The translations under genes were made by a program, and so were the position numbers. A DNA stretch of 64,000 bases from Karalla daura (taxonomy: Eukaryota; Chordata; Actinopteri; Chaetodontiformes; Leiognathidae), in assembly GCA_029224185.1 (NCBI GenBank), contig CM055193.1, positions 17,646,669 to 17,710,668 of the forward strand, read 5' to 3'. Positions 16,901-29,260 of the stretch are shown here, piece by piece. The notes under the pieces are model-generated. The model searched no databases. It was not told the DNA's origin and was given only the letters and a program-made list of their open reading frames with translations. Each line of letters opens with the position of its first letter. The stretch's first letter is position 1.

Positions 16901-18048
16901 CATTCAAAATTGCATTTCAAAATTGCACGATGCAAATGTTTTATAAAGGAAATGAACAGAATCGGCACATGGGGGAATGTGAAATTATAAAGCTCTATCT
17001 CAGATCATGGTTGATGTTTCAATATTGGCGCTTTTTCAATACTGTGCCCTGTCTCAGTCTGTGCAGCACATGCCAGATTAATTATATCAGAGGTGCAAAG
17101 ACGACGAGAGTGATAGGAACAGCTGTGGATCCATAGTAACAGGTTTCTGTTGGTTAGAGAGGAGAAATAAAGCTGAGAGGAGAGCTCACCGACGGATCTG
17201 CATTCTGTGTGAACACCAGCAGTTCAGATGTCTGTGTGGTCCTTTTCTGCTGAGCTCTACCGGACAAAGCCTCTTCAATGTGTTTCCCACTGGCACTCAT
17301 GCAGAAACTGTTGACTTCAACCTACCACACTCTCGGCCGATCATCAAGATATTTAAATTTATAATCTTACCGCGAATATCCAGCAAAATATTCTGTGTAC
17401 ATCTTCTAGGATGTGGTTTCAGAGCAGGCTGGCAAATTACAGGACGGCCTCTGACCATTTGGACCATCTCATCTTCTATCCTTTTAACGTCTATCATTGT
17501 GTCAGTTTTCCCTGTAACATACAAATTTCCGCATCCCCTCACTACGTCTCTATCTCTGTCTCCCCGCCAACAGCCACCTCCCAACACACCCAGGTGCTGA
17601 CTAGTAAAGCAGAGCCCATTTCTTCGACTGCTGACAATGTCCAAAAACAACTCTTTGTGCTGACACCATACCCCCATGTGAGGGGAACAGGTTCAAGCCA
17701 AATGATTACTAAAACTGCGTTCCAAAACATAAAAAATGCATGAAAGCTATTGCAAACTTCAGAATCTGAGGAAATGACGAGCATCACGGAGTATCTCATA
17801 GCTGTTATATATACTGCAGTACGTATAGCATGAAGTAAAGACCTCAACGCTACAGAGAAAGCACATCAGATATGTATCAGTGTGTATTTGCAGTGTGACA
17901 TCTGGAACAAGGGCTCAAATATTTGAGGCCATGGTTAGAACGCTTGATGTTTCAATTGCACCCATGTGTAGATAGTGTCTAATACGTAGACTTCCAACTG
18001 TGGTATCTGCTCACTCTGTCTCTGACTGGGGCACACAGTCTCTGACTC

Positions 18049-18069
18049 ACACACACACACACACACACA
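18049..18069 (+). repeat. (CA)n microsatellite
   Basis: About ten uninterrupted CA units in gene-free DNA. Confidence 0.9.
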
Positions 18070-20357
18070 GACAGAGACACGCACAGGCAGATTTGTTCTG
18101 GGTGGGTGATTGACCGCAGGGGCAGTTTGTGGTCAGTCCCTTCCTTCCTGACAGCCTCTGGCCAGCGAGCAGTGGACATGGCACGCTCTGACAAAAGAGA
18201 AAACAAACAGGACATCAAGGGACTGGAAGGAACTTGTGGCGGCCGAAGGGCTCCAGCGAGGAAACCACCGCTGCCTCCACATCGAGCCTTTAGTCACACG
18301 GGAACGCTCTTAGGGCATTCGCTGAGCTCACATGGCATGGAGCTCCCTGGTTTTGAACAAAACCGATGGTACTGCATGAACTTTCTGTCTGTCTGGTTCT
18401 CGGCAAAAAATTGGAAGTGGAATCAAGACTCTTGAAAATTGCATTTTGATATTAAATCTACGTTCAGTCTATTGAAGGGTGTGGAGCTTCTCATGCTCAT
18501 TTAGCATATAACTTGTCCCATTTTGATGAGGGAGAATATGGACGTTGCATCCTGTCACAAACTAGCAATTTAAGTCCACCTTTTTATTAACTTCAGCCAC
18601 AATCTTTTCTTAGCCTAAACCATAGTTTATTTACCCTAACCACAACTTTTCTGGAATCTTGACCACTGGTTTGCCTTTGTGATATTATGGGAAGGGGGAC
18701 TTTTAGGAGATGCTGTTATTGGCTGAGCTTTTGTAGAAACTGTCCTGCTAAAATAGTTATTTTGAACAAGAAATAAAGTGTTGGATTCAACACCAAGACA
18801 TACTGTTGCAGTGTACAGTGTTTCAGCATTGTTGCCTTTCTTCTCCATGGCATGTGAGATATTCTTGAGGGGAGCTCAGGAAAGCAGCTGTGAACTGCTA
18901 GCAGGACAGTCAAGCATTGGTTGGTATTAATCATCTAAACCTTGTCTGGGTCAAGGCCTAAGGACATTCAGATGATTGGGTGAAAGGAGCCAGGGACAAA
19001 CACCAAACTCTATAAGAAATCATTCTGTCTGTTCTGTCACATTAATCCAAGCCTTATATATATCAAAGACCTTGTTTACATGTATGGCAATATTTATTGA
19101 TTTGTTTTCGTAAATAAGACAGTATGAACACAGTCTAAAGCTGGTAAGATAGTGTTCGGTAGGATCGTAACAGACATATGTGAAAGTGCATCCTCGATAA
19201 AGCAGCAGAGGATGACGACCAGTACAGTGCATACAGTAGAGGGAATGATGGATGATGGAGCCAGTTTCAGGTGAGGCAATTGCAGAACAAACTAGGGAAG
19301 TGAAAATGGTGTGTGATTAGATGGAGCAGAGCGGAGGAAAAGTGTGAGAGTGAATGAGAACACGTGTGGAGAACATCCATCCATCATCTTACCCCCTTTG
19401 TATTCTAAGGTGCTCATGGGGTGAGTGAGGAACAGTATTGATTCAAAGGTTAAATAGAGACCTACATAAGCAGTTTCATCATCAGTGTTGGCCATGTTTC
19501 TTAAAGGTTATGAAGTATAACAGGTCATTTGAAAGTAATTACTTGCACAACACTTGTGCTACTTTCTCTGAATTCACCAAAATAACCCCAGAGGTACAAC
19601 AATTTCTTTTCAAAGGCTAAATTGTAGCTCATTAGAGGCTACATTAACAATACTGCTAAGGTCTGTACATGTTGTAAAAACATGGCACGACCCATTGACC
19701 AACATGAATGAATTAATCTGTATAACTATAAATGTTAGCATATAACTAATAAATCTTATTTTGCTGAGCAACCTTCTAAAACCCAGAGACTCTGCTGGTG
19801 ACAGTGGCAACAGATTTTCAACAACTTCCTCTGAATCTCAGCTTCTTGTGGTTCAAGCTGCATAACAGGCAGAGAGTTGTTGACAACTCTGTCTGCTAGC
19901 TTGGTGTTGCTTAATAGTAGCATGGCATCAGTCCAGGTGTCTGTTCAAGCTATTGGTGAGTTACACTAGCTTTTGTGATGTGTTTTATCCAACACTGCTT
20001 TTGTACATAAAATTACGTTTTTGTAATACACTGCTGAAGTAAGACTGGTCCAGTCTTCTCTTCATTAGATGAGGGGGAAATTAAATCCCTTTTTGTTTCC
20101 ATGCCCCGCTACATTCCCACAGCAGGTACACATCCTGTATTTCACTTAATGGAGAACCATCCTGGCTCCAGCCATCATTCCTTCGCCCACATAGCCTTTT
20201 GCTCCAAGTGAGGGCCAAAGGTAATATTTAGGGATGCATGGGCACACAGCTACACTCCAAACATGCCACGATGTGAGACAAAAGTTGGACACCGGGGAAC
20301 TAAACATGTGGACAGATTTTTTTTCCTCTGCCTCTCTGGTCAGTCAAGATGTGAGAC

Positions 20358-20364
20358 TATAAAT
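20358..20364 (+). promoter_or_regulatory. Candidate TATA box upstream of msmb-like gene
   Basis: TATAAAT about 200 bases before the ATG at 20564. A start about 30 bases downstream would give a 5' UTR of roughly 175 bases in the same exon. No other core promoter element was verified. Confidence 0.3.
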
Positions 20365-20563
20365 ATTAGCCAGTGTCCATAGGACGATCACACTTCCCTG
20401 GATTTTACTAGCGGTTCACATGAGACTTAAACTGGTGAAACTGTAAATTTTAATAGCCGAATAGCTGTAAGGGTGAAAATCATTTGCTAAAACTGGAAAT
20501 TTGTACATTAATTAAAATTAAGAATTAGGCTCAAACAGTTTGTATTTTTTTCTTTCTTTCACC

Positions 20564-21485
20564 ATGGCACAGTCAAAAAGTAACATTCATGGAAGTCAGC
20601 TCTCGTTAGTGTTGGCTATCTGCTCGTCCGTTGTTTTTCTGTTCAGCAGCGGATACTCAGAAGCCTCTATATACCACATTAAAGGTAAGACCTGCTTTAG
20701 TTCAACTGCAGAATTAATAACAAAACTTTTGTGTATGTGTGTTGTGTAAGCTCCAACCCAGTCCTGACGCCTATAGAGGGAGGATAAATGAACATTGTGA
20801 CTTTTTTCTATTAAACCAACTTGGGCAGCCTGGCCACACACAGACCCTGTCCTCCACAGCCTGACCTTGCTTGCAGCCCTGTGGGGCTCTCCACCACAGA
20901 TCGGTGCATTATTGATCCTCATCTCAAGGTGACTGACTTACCCCATGAGGATAGCATGGGTAGCCTGCAGGAACTGGATGAAAATTCACGCTGGAGGTTA
21001 GATTTAGCCCCAAGCTCTTCCCGAAGGGCTTCATATATGCTGCCGTAAGGGGAGATATAAATAGTTTAGATGTGACCTCATGTAGGGATGTGTATTTTCA
21101 CCTTTCAGGGGCATAGCTGCAGGTGAAAGAGACAGAACATGGACTGATAAGTTGTTATGGTTGTCACTTCCTCCACAGGTATCTGTTCTTACAAAGAGAA
21201 GTATTACAAGCCAGGAGATTCTTTCCAGAGAGGCTGCGACAAATGCTTCTGTCATGACTTTGGTGCCTACTGCTTTGCGTGAGTAGATAATCCACTTTTG
21301 GGTCTTATGAATTGATTTCATTTAGACTCTGGAAAGCCATTTTGTCTTGCATCTACTCCTCCAGGCCAGTGAAGCCCACCTCATGGCCCAGGAAATGTCG
21401 GAGGATCAGGACAGAGTGTGGCTACAGGGTGGTTTATAAGGAGAATCCATGGATGGAGTGTCCTGCCTACAGCTGGATAGGGTGA
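20564..21485 (+). CDS. Beta-microseminoprotein-like secreted protein
   Basis: Complete gene: exons 20564-20684, 21179-21278 and 21365-21485, total 342 bp, 113 residues. Phases match, with donors GTAAGA and GTGAGT and AG acceptors. The start is chosen for its caccATGG context. Residues about 12-32 form a hydrophobic signal peptide (LVLAICSSVVFLF). The mature part carries eight cysteines (43, 60, 63, 65, 72, 85, 92, 106) in the microseminoprotein pattern, including GCDKCFC and a C-terminal CGYRVVYKENPWMEC block ending SWIG, which resembles the end of human MSMB (PSP94). MSMB has ten cysteines; the first and one of the adjacent pair are missing here. Family members are small secreted proteins of seminal and mucosal fluids; the function of fish members is not established. 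The gene converges with the SRPK gene. The MSMB family fits better than MSMP because of the C-terminal block. Confidence 0.85.
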
Positions 21486-22075
21486 CACTCTGGACTCCCT
21501 TTTCAAAGTGTAAATAATGTCCGATCATATCATCATCACATTGTGCGTAAACAGTTGTCAACCTCTGGCTCTGGACAACATTGTTTGAAAGCATTACTTG
21601 ATGTTTTGACGAGGACAAGATACATTAATTTAAACCTGTGAAAAGGAATTTGGAAGAAGACTGTGTGTTGACAGTGTTGTTTCTCTTCTAGTCATTCTAG
21701 CAGTCATCTGGCAATAACAAATGTAGGTGCCATCATGGTGCGTAATTATTTAAACTTTTACATTTTATTCTAATCATTTTATTTGATTAACACGATTGTT
21801 CTTCAGAGGGGATTAAACACAAGTCACACTGCACAGCAGGCTTCATGAGTGATGTTTGAGAGCTTTTTAAAGAAATCAGAACATTTCATATACATAGAAA
21901 AGTTAAAAAATAATATAAACAAAAACATTCACTTAACTACTGCAGTTGCATCAATAGCAAAACTGTTCATATCTGTGCTTGGTGTTTCAGAATGTTTTAC
22001 ATCTGTTTTTTATTGTATTGTATTTTATTGAAAAAAATGTACTACATTACACCACACTGTGTAACACTGTGCTGT

Positions 22076-22081
22076 AATAAA
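22076..22081 (+). terminator. Candidate polyadenylation signal AATAAA, msmb-like gene
   Basis: Canonical hexamer about 590 bases after the msmb-like stop codon, preceded by T/A-rich DNA. It suggests a 3' UTR of about 0.6 kb. Confidence 0.45.
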
Positions 22082-22424
22082 GTACATACTGTATTGCAAA
22101 TATATTCAACTGCTGCCCTTTGCAACATGAAGCAGAGACAGAGTAGAGTCACCATTTTTCATGAATTTTGCTGTTCTGACAAAGTCAAAACCTGAGTGAA
22201 GCTCGACTGGATCTGGCCGCTCCTGTGTGTCCAGCTGCCGCTCACTCACTTTGGCAGTCTGCTGTTTGCTGCAGTTTCTGGAGAGAGCTGAGCTCCAGTG
22301 CTAATTTTGTTGCCATATGTCAGCCTGTGTGAATATTTGTTATGTAAGCAAGTTTTTGATTTACGGTAGAAGAAATAGACTGGACCTGACGTGACTGTGT
22401 GTGCATCTGCACTACGATTGAGAC

Positions 22425-22430
22425 TTTATT
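22425..22430 (-). terminator. Candidate polyadenylation signal AATAAA, SRPK gene
   Basis: AATAAA on the minus strand about 510 bases after the SRPK stop codon, followed by a GU-rich stretch (gcagatgcacacacagtc). The opposing msmb-like signal lies only about 345 bases away, so the two transcription units end nearly tail to tail. Confidence 0.45.
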
Positions 22431-22939
22431 GCTAAAGGTGTCCTGCCCACAAAATAAATAAAAGTGGAAGTTTCTCAGTGTACATATAGTGTGAAAGACT
22501 TCAAATGTTAACGATAATTGATTAATAATCATTCTGCATTATGCAATTATTCTTAGCTGCATGCATAACTTGGCAGTGTCACAGTGGGTCACAATGTCAG
22601 GTCTGAGGAAGAAGAAAGTACCTTTGTGTAAAGATTTACATCAGTAATACTTTAAAAGATTTATGTGAGAAAAACACCTAAGCATGATAAAGTGCAAATG
22701 GGCCTGCAGAACAGCAACACATTACATAGACACACACAAGTCAAAATCAATCAGAACAACATGTCTTCAAAATAGCTCTTGGTTCTTCTAGTAAAAAAAA
22801 AAAAAAGAGAAGAAGAAGTATTTTGAACATCACACAGCTTGAGTTTATGGCTGCTATGTTTTGAGATTGGCCAAGTGGAGCATCTGGCTGTGACGGCTGT
22901 CATACATGGATGAGCCCCGCAGGGCTTTTTATGATGCCA

Positions 22940-23318
22940 TCATGAGGTCAGCCAAGGGTGAAGGAGGCACTGAGCAGCGGTGGCCCTCCTCTCTGGATGA
23001 TAATCCAGCATGCGAAGAAGGAAATCTGAGAATCCAGAGGCCTCCTCCAAAAGGAAGTGGTACTTCTCCACCAGTACGTCGTAGAGGCTCCAGAGCCTCA
23101 GTGGACCAACATGACGCAGGTCACCTGGAGGGAAAATAAACAGAGTGGAAATGTGAAATGATTAATTTACTCACAAACAGCCTCCAGAGCTGCAGACTTA
23201 CCTCTGCGGTTGAAGTACTCTGCTGAGTATTTCCCTGACAGGGCAACAGCTGGTGGGATTTTACCCAGCAGCTCCATGATTTGGGCTATGTGGTCTGAGG
23301 TGGGTGGATAGAACACAT

Positions 23319-23389
<71 letters not shown>

Positions 23390-26300
23390 GAGAGAAGCAT
23401 GAGACACACTGCATCCATATTTACTATGCAGTCAGTTCCTTTTGCAGCGTAGTACGTTACACATACCTTCCTCTAGAGAAATGGACTCACTCACTCTGGG
23501 TACGAACAGGGAATCTCCAGTGACCAACTCAAAGGCCTGAGACGATACAAGAGATTGAAAAGTTGGAAAGATGCCCAGTCCCAACTAGTAATGGTTCCCA
23601 TCTCTTGTTGGGAACAGAAATCTAGACCACAGATTTTTTTTTACATTTTCTCTTTCGCTTGTGGAGGTTCCCCAAGGCTCGATCTAAGATCCATTATTTT
23701 TTAGATGATACACAAGTTATATAAGTCTGACCAAGTCTGACCATGTGACTGATTTCACACCATGAACATACTAAACTAACTTGATACAATAGCGCATCTA
23801 TCTCAGAGTCTCAGATTGAATGTTGTCAATGGCGTAAACATCCCATTGTTCAGTTTTTACTCACCATGCAGGCAACACTCCAGATGTCGGCGGGCGGGCC
23901 GTACTCTGTTCCCAGTAAAACCTCCAGTGAGCGATACTGCCGAGTCTGAATCTCCTCACAGAAGTGTTTGTACTGGGCAGAGAGATAGAGTGAGTCACAG
24001 GGGAAATAAATATTTTAATGGTCTTGAATTCATCCGATTTTAAAAAGCTAACTACAGTAGTTTCTCACTCACTTATGGATTTTATGGAAATCTTTTGACA
24101 TTTAGTAATTTCACATGATTCATTTTTGTGTTTTGATTCTTTTCTACGGAAGAAAGGTACTGGATCTTTTGGCTGATCAATGCTCTGCATCTGTATCTGC
24201 ATCAGCTTTAAACTCTTTTACTTTGTTACTTACATATAGATACGTCATAGAGCTATATTCTGAAATTACCTTTTCAATAGCTTTTTAGTGAGGGTAGGCA
24301 TTTTAAAAGTCAAACATTTAACACAAGATGTAGTAATGTAGCAGCCCTATTCCAAAGTTTTATAAAGACAGGTTGAGTAGCTACTGACCACCCAGCAGGA
24401 GCTGCCAAGGTCAGCGATCTTCACCGTCATGTCCTTCAAACTGTAAGGGTCTATCCTCTCCTTCCCTGAGAGAGACAACAATAAATCAGGGTCTTATTCA
24501 CCTTACGCATCTTAAGAAAAAACGCAAAGATAAACAACTGTTAGAGTTTGTCAATCTTTATAAAGTCCTGAGTGTGATTAGATTTTATATATGAAAAGCT
24601 TGACAACGTCCAAGTTGGCTCCAAGTACATCTGCTTTTTTTTTACACATACTGTTCATCCTGTATTTATTTGGAAAAATAAACAAACAAAGAAATAAATA
24701 AAATACTCTGCCTGTGAACTTGGCCTCTTTCCCAGTCAGTGCAGAGGAGGAGCTGCTGCTCCCTGCTGGCTGTTGGTGGCACTGCTTCTCCAGACACAGT
24801 AGGATGTTCTCAGGTTTGACGTCCGTGTGGATGATTTTACACTGAGTGTGAAGGTAGTCCAGGCCCTGCAGAACCTTGAGAAACCATGCAACACTTACGC
24901 CAAAGTTTTTGTCCTCGACAAAACAGGTACTACACTTTGTCAACTGAAGTTATCACTGATGCAATGACTCTATAAAAAAAGAGAGGAAAGTGCTCAAGAT
25001 TAGGTTTAGGTTAGCTTTATTACCTTCACCCAGCAATAGTAATCCAGTCTAAAACATTAATGGCCTTTCGTTCATTAACAGCAGATGGCTATAGACACTA
25101 TAGGAAAGTGTAGGAAATGTAGGAAGCCAGTAAACTCAGTAAACAATAGTCAGCCTTGATTTAAATGACTCAAGATTTAAAGGACTCAAGACAAGAATAT
25201 ATGTATTTAGAGCCAAAGGTTTCTGGAATCAGAGCATTTTTTTTCTGTTTGTTTATTTTTGTTTTTACCTGAGTAAGTATTTGTTTGACGCACGACTGCG
25301 TCAGTCCTGGATTCCCAAAACACAGCTGCCAGCTTCTCAAGTCCGGGCCCAGCAACTCTAGCACCAGGCACATGTCTGACCAACAAGTGTCAAGGTCACT
25401 TTTATATGGTGACACCACTGCTGGCTCACACGTTTCACAGTGAGATGCAATGAATGCATCTGCCATGACACCGCCAGTAAAAAAAGGATACGGATCCCAT
25501 TGACCCCAGCCACCTTGAACTCATCCAGGAGACGAACAATCCTTTGACTGGAGGGATGGCGGCTTGTCGGACCACTTACCTGATTAAACAGAGCGTGGAT
25601 GGAATGTGAGATTAAGGGTGGGATGAACAGGAAACAGAAAAAAAGAAACATTAAGTGTAAGCTGTGAGTAAGGAGAGGTGAAGGCATAGCAGGGAAAAGG
25701 AGCTGAGCCGAGAAGAACAGGAAGAACAGAGGAAGTGACATCTTTTATGTCATAAAATGGCAAGAAAACAAAAGAATTAGGAGCAATAAGATAAAGAGTA
25801 AGACTAACGCAGCGAAGGAGTGTGAGTTCATCCTGTCCAGCCTGGGTGAAGCCATCGCCACTCTTTAGCACCTTTACAGCAACTCCAACACCCAGTCTGC
25901 AACACATGATCAGCACAGATTCCATTAAGAAATGTTTCGCAGCATTGAAATGAGATTGAATTAAGAATAGAAATATCTTTTTATGGCACTTCACTGTGAA
26001 TGTTGGTTGAAAAATGGCATTCGATTTCTGTAAATCAGTGACAAATATTACAGTCTATCGTTGTGGGTGGTTCATATACATGTAGTGGATTCAAGAGAGA
26101 TCACCTTTTGTTTATTTTAAAGGTGAAATATAAGGTTAAACCTCACCTTAGCACACCCTGATAGTTTTGACACAATAACATACATACATGATGTGAACCT
26201 ACCGGAGGTCCAGACACAGCCAGACGGTGGAGAAATAGCCCCAGCCCAGCTTAGAGACCACCTGGTATCTTCTGTTGAGGGTGTCACCAATCTGTACTGG

Positions 26301-28829
26301 GTGGTAACCACCTGGGGATATATAAAGCAGAGAAACTCAAGATAAACAAAATGTTATATCTGGTCTATGAATTGTATGTAATCTTAGCCTCAGTTGCATC
26401 TGTTCACCGTTCACAAGTGAAACATGAAACCCCATCGCCATCGCACATTTTTCATCTGGTGTTTAGAGCTTAGAGAGCGAGAAGACTACAATGTGGCACT
26501 AAATCTATTTCTGGAATTACAACCTCCTTAAGCTGTAACATGTCTGTACTGAGTAATACATTCAAATCTGCCAGCGGGACATGGAGAAATGATGATGCCT
26601 AAGCTTGTATCAGTTCTCCTCCAGCCGGCCTGACATACACTTCTTGGACATTGTGGAATATCTTGAAATTAAATCTCTACTTCTATTAAAAGTGAACATG
26701 ATATAAGCTGGTATATGATTTATTACTGTGTCAGATATCGGCGCTATCGCGTGCTCTGCAGCTTATCTGTTTTTGTCGAGTGCATGCAGAGACCTGCGCA
26801 GCTGGCAGGGCAGGAGAAAACTGCCTTTAGACCAAAGTCAGGATACTGCAGGTTCAGGTGATGCGTTAGAAGAGAGGAACAAATGCCGGGTCTGGCCCAA
26901 AGGCTCATGGGAAGCACTTAAATATCACAGACTAGAAAATAGTCCAAAATTTATGCAGCTGAGAATTCAACTGCTCTTCAGCATAAAGGACAAAGTCAGT
27001 GTCATAACATATGCAACTATACAGTCAGTGGGTGGTCAGAAAAGATGAACAGCATCATTCACAGTGACATTTCCTCTTTTTAGGTTCAAATATGTCAACG
27101 TAAAAGATGTGTTTCAACAGTAGTCCCACAAACATCAGAACAAATAAAGAACATCCAGGTAGCTGTATTTAGCTCTTGCATGTTGTTTGAGCTATGTCAT
27201 GTACCAAAGCATACATGGTGATGATGGTTAGCACTCTCACCTCATCACAGCAAGAATGTGTTGAATTAGCATTTTCTCCCTAGTTCTGTGAGGGTTTTTG
27301 CTCTTTTGTACTCTAGTTTCCTCTCATAGTCCAAAAACATGCATGCTTAGGTCGACTCTAAATTGCCTTGGGTGTGAGAGTGAATGGCGTGCATGTGTGT
27401 GTGTGTCTGTGTGTGTGTGTGTCTGTGTCTGTGTCTGTGTACCACACTGGTGACCTATCCATGGCAAGTTTCCTGTCTTTGCCCTGGTTTCTGGTTCATT
27501 TTGATTCAGATTAAATTAGACAGATGCATGAAGTTCACTTGAGTTTGAAAGACTATCTTTGCTTGTATTTGTTTCCTGGGTGGACAGCATAACAACATGA
27601 TAACAACATGACCAGCTTCAGTGTTGGTCCTGGGGTAACATAAACATGATGCAGGATGTACACAAATATTTCCTGCAGGTATAAAGTGACTTTGGTGACT
27701 TTGATGATGCTCTTCAATTTATGTAGTTACAGTGGCGTAAAAAACAAAGAAATGTAATAGTGTATGAAACATTGCAGACTCAAGAATTATTGTCACATAT
27801 ACACAGCTGATTCCAGATGAAACATACACACTGTCAGTTGTTTGTGGTTGTACCGGTTTTGTACCACCTTACCATAACAGTACTCTCTAGGGTCCTCAGA
27901 GTCCTGCTTGCGCTGTTGACAGAGCTGCTCGTGGCATCCTAAGGCTTCAGAAGTGTCAGAGGGCCCAGCTTCTCTGCTACAAAGAAACATATGTGAAAAC
28001 GAACTCACATGAAAATCTCTACACCTGCATTGCTGTGTCTGTGCTGTGTCCTCTGCTGTATGTGGGTGCATGTGTTTGTGTGTTTCAGTGTCGAGTTGCT
28101 GGGGGCAGCCGGGACAGGCATACTACTTTTAGAGTTTCCCATGGACTTATCCTGCAATGGAAACTTGTCCCGCTGCCTGCCTGAGAGCAGACCACCGCTA
28201 TCGGAAGTCGCACTATTTCTGACTGGACCGTAAATCATTTTGCAGTATTTTCACAGAACCCGATACGTCTGCATCTGCTCTGGATCTATAAGGGTTACAG
28301 TCACGTCATGCCTGAAAATACGTCTGGGACAACATACAGTAGAATTTTGCGGTGAGATATGGACCCTTGTTCTAAGCTTTACTAGGCCTTGTAAAATGTG
28401 TCGGGTGCAATATGAGCACTTGTCAAGACTTCAAGACTTATTCTGCCCACAACGCTACACTAGCAAGCCAGTCACCTCCATGATGTCTTTAATGATGCAG
28501 ACATGCTTTATCTGCGCCCTGCTCTGCTAAACTTATCTGCTTCTCTGCTGTGGCAATGGAAAAAAAAAAAGGTCAAGTGATCAAGAAGTTGACATTTGTT
28601 TAAACATTAAAGCAAATGCAAAAAAAAACGTTACTGGAAAATATGTTTCCACCTGAAGTGAAACAGTAAAAGTAGATAAAGGAGAGTTTTCACTACATGT
28701 CATGTGTTGCCAGTTCACAGAACAGTTTGTTATAATCAATTGTGCCCCGCAGATGAAGGACGGCCCATGCAATACTTACATATGATGCTGCTGAGTGGCA
28801 AGATGCACTGAGCGGGGACTCCTGTGCAT
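22940..28829 (-). CDS. SRPK-family serine/arginine-protein kinase (short insert)
   Basis: Complete 12-exon gene, 1242 bp, 413 residues: 28780-28829, 27873-27976, 26203-26311, 25809-25896, 25492-25579, 25269-25375, 24712-24874, 24389-24465, 23865-23972, 23467-23536, 23202-23294, 22940-23124. SRPKs phosphorylate arginine-serine-rich splicing factors. Seen: GGYHPV before the kinase domain (residue 52), LGWGYFSTVW glycine loop (73-82), catalytic Lys in VAVK (96), Glu in DELTLL (111), the SRPK-type catalytic loop HTDVKPEN (198-205), DLG metal motif (255-257), IQTRQYRS activation segment, GPPADIWS, and the end HPWLTS. All catalytic residues are present, so it should be active. The insert between the kinase lobes is only about 40 residues, against about 200-300 in SRPK1-3. 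The start at 28829 has A at -3 and its exon phase fits; an unseen longer N-terminus is possible. It lies downstream of plxnb1 on the same strand. It could be a diverged srpk3 or a separate SRPK paralog. Confidence 0.88.
23323..23395 (-). repeat. (GA)n / (CT)n microsatellite in SRPK intron 10
   Basis: About 73 bases of near-perfect dinucleotide repeat in an intron of only 172 bp (23295-23466). On the transcribed strand it reads (CU)n and ends 28 bases before the acceptor of exon 23202-23294, so it forms part of the upstream pyrimidine-rich region. Confidence 0.95.
27226..27470 (+). mobile_element. Degenerate dispersed repeat, copy C
   Basis: Lies in SRPK intron 2. It shows gttagcactctcacctcatc, ttttctccc, agtccaaaaacatgcatg, gactctaaattgcc and gtgagagtgaatgg in order, the same motif series as copies A and D. 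A GT-rich microsatellite interrupts its end. Not coding. Confidence 0.6.
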
Positions 28830-29224
28830 TGTGCAGTTTGGGAGGTGAAGCCTGCAGACACAGCAGCCAGAGAGCAGGTGTCCGGAGTCGAGATGTTCCA
28901 GGTATCTGCAGCACAGAGACCAACTCTCCAACACAAGGCAACGAGAGATACAGCAGCTACAAATGCCAGTTAAGCTGCAGCACGTTTGATGCTGCACCAC
29001 TTGAAGTCAGCTGAGCAGCTGAGAGGTGGTGCTGGGGGGTTGTGGGGTTGCAGGGTCGGTGGAGGGGGTTGGGGTCCGGGCGATGTCTCAGTAGACTTGA
29101 AACGGCTGCAGCTACAGTCAGCAGAGTCTAAACATGGAAATCCCCACTGCTCTGCCAGGCCTTTACCTGCTGCACTTTGCTGTTTATATCCGTCTCATGC
29201 ACTGATGCAGAGGACAGCTCTCGT

Positions 29225-29260
<36 letters not shown>

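Larger units (their letters stand above)
10692..20563. other. Gene-free interval between lhfpl4 and the microseminoprotein gene
   Basis: It probably begins with the lhfpl4 3' UTR. The remaining open frames have no recognisable domains, no splice context and no signal peptide. It contains simple repeats: a (GT)n-poly-G compound at 13548 and (CA)n at 13904 and 18049. A stretch at about 17.28-17.74 kb is open in three frames but was not recognised. Confidence 0.5.

Noticed and set aside
26728..27048. 106-codon plus-strand frame in SRPK intron 2
   Set aside because: No similarity recognised, no splice or promoter context, and it lies in an intron of the opposite strand.
28005..28238. Minus-strand frame beginning MIYGPVRNSAT as an SRPK N-terminal exon
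   Set aside because: No splice donor gives a phase compatible with exon 27873-27976, whereas exon 28780-28829 has a GTAAGT donor and the right phase.
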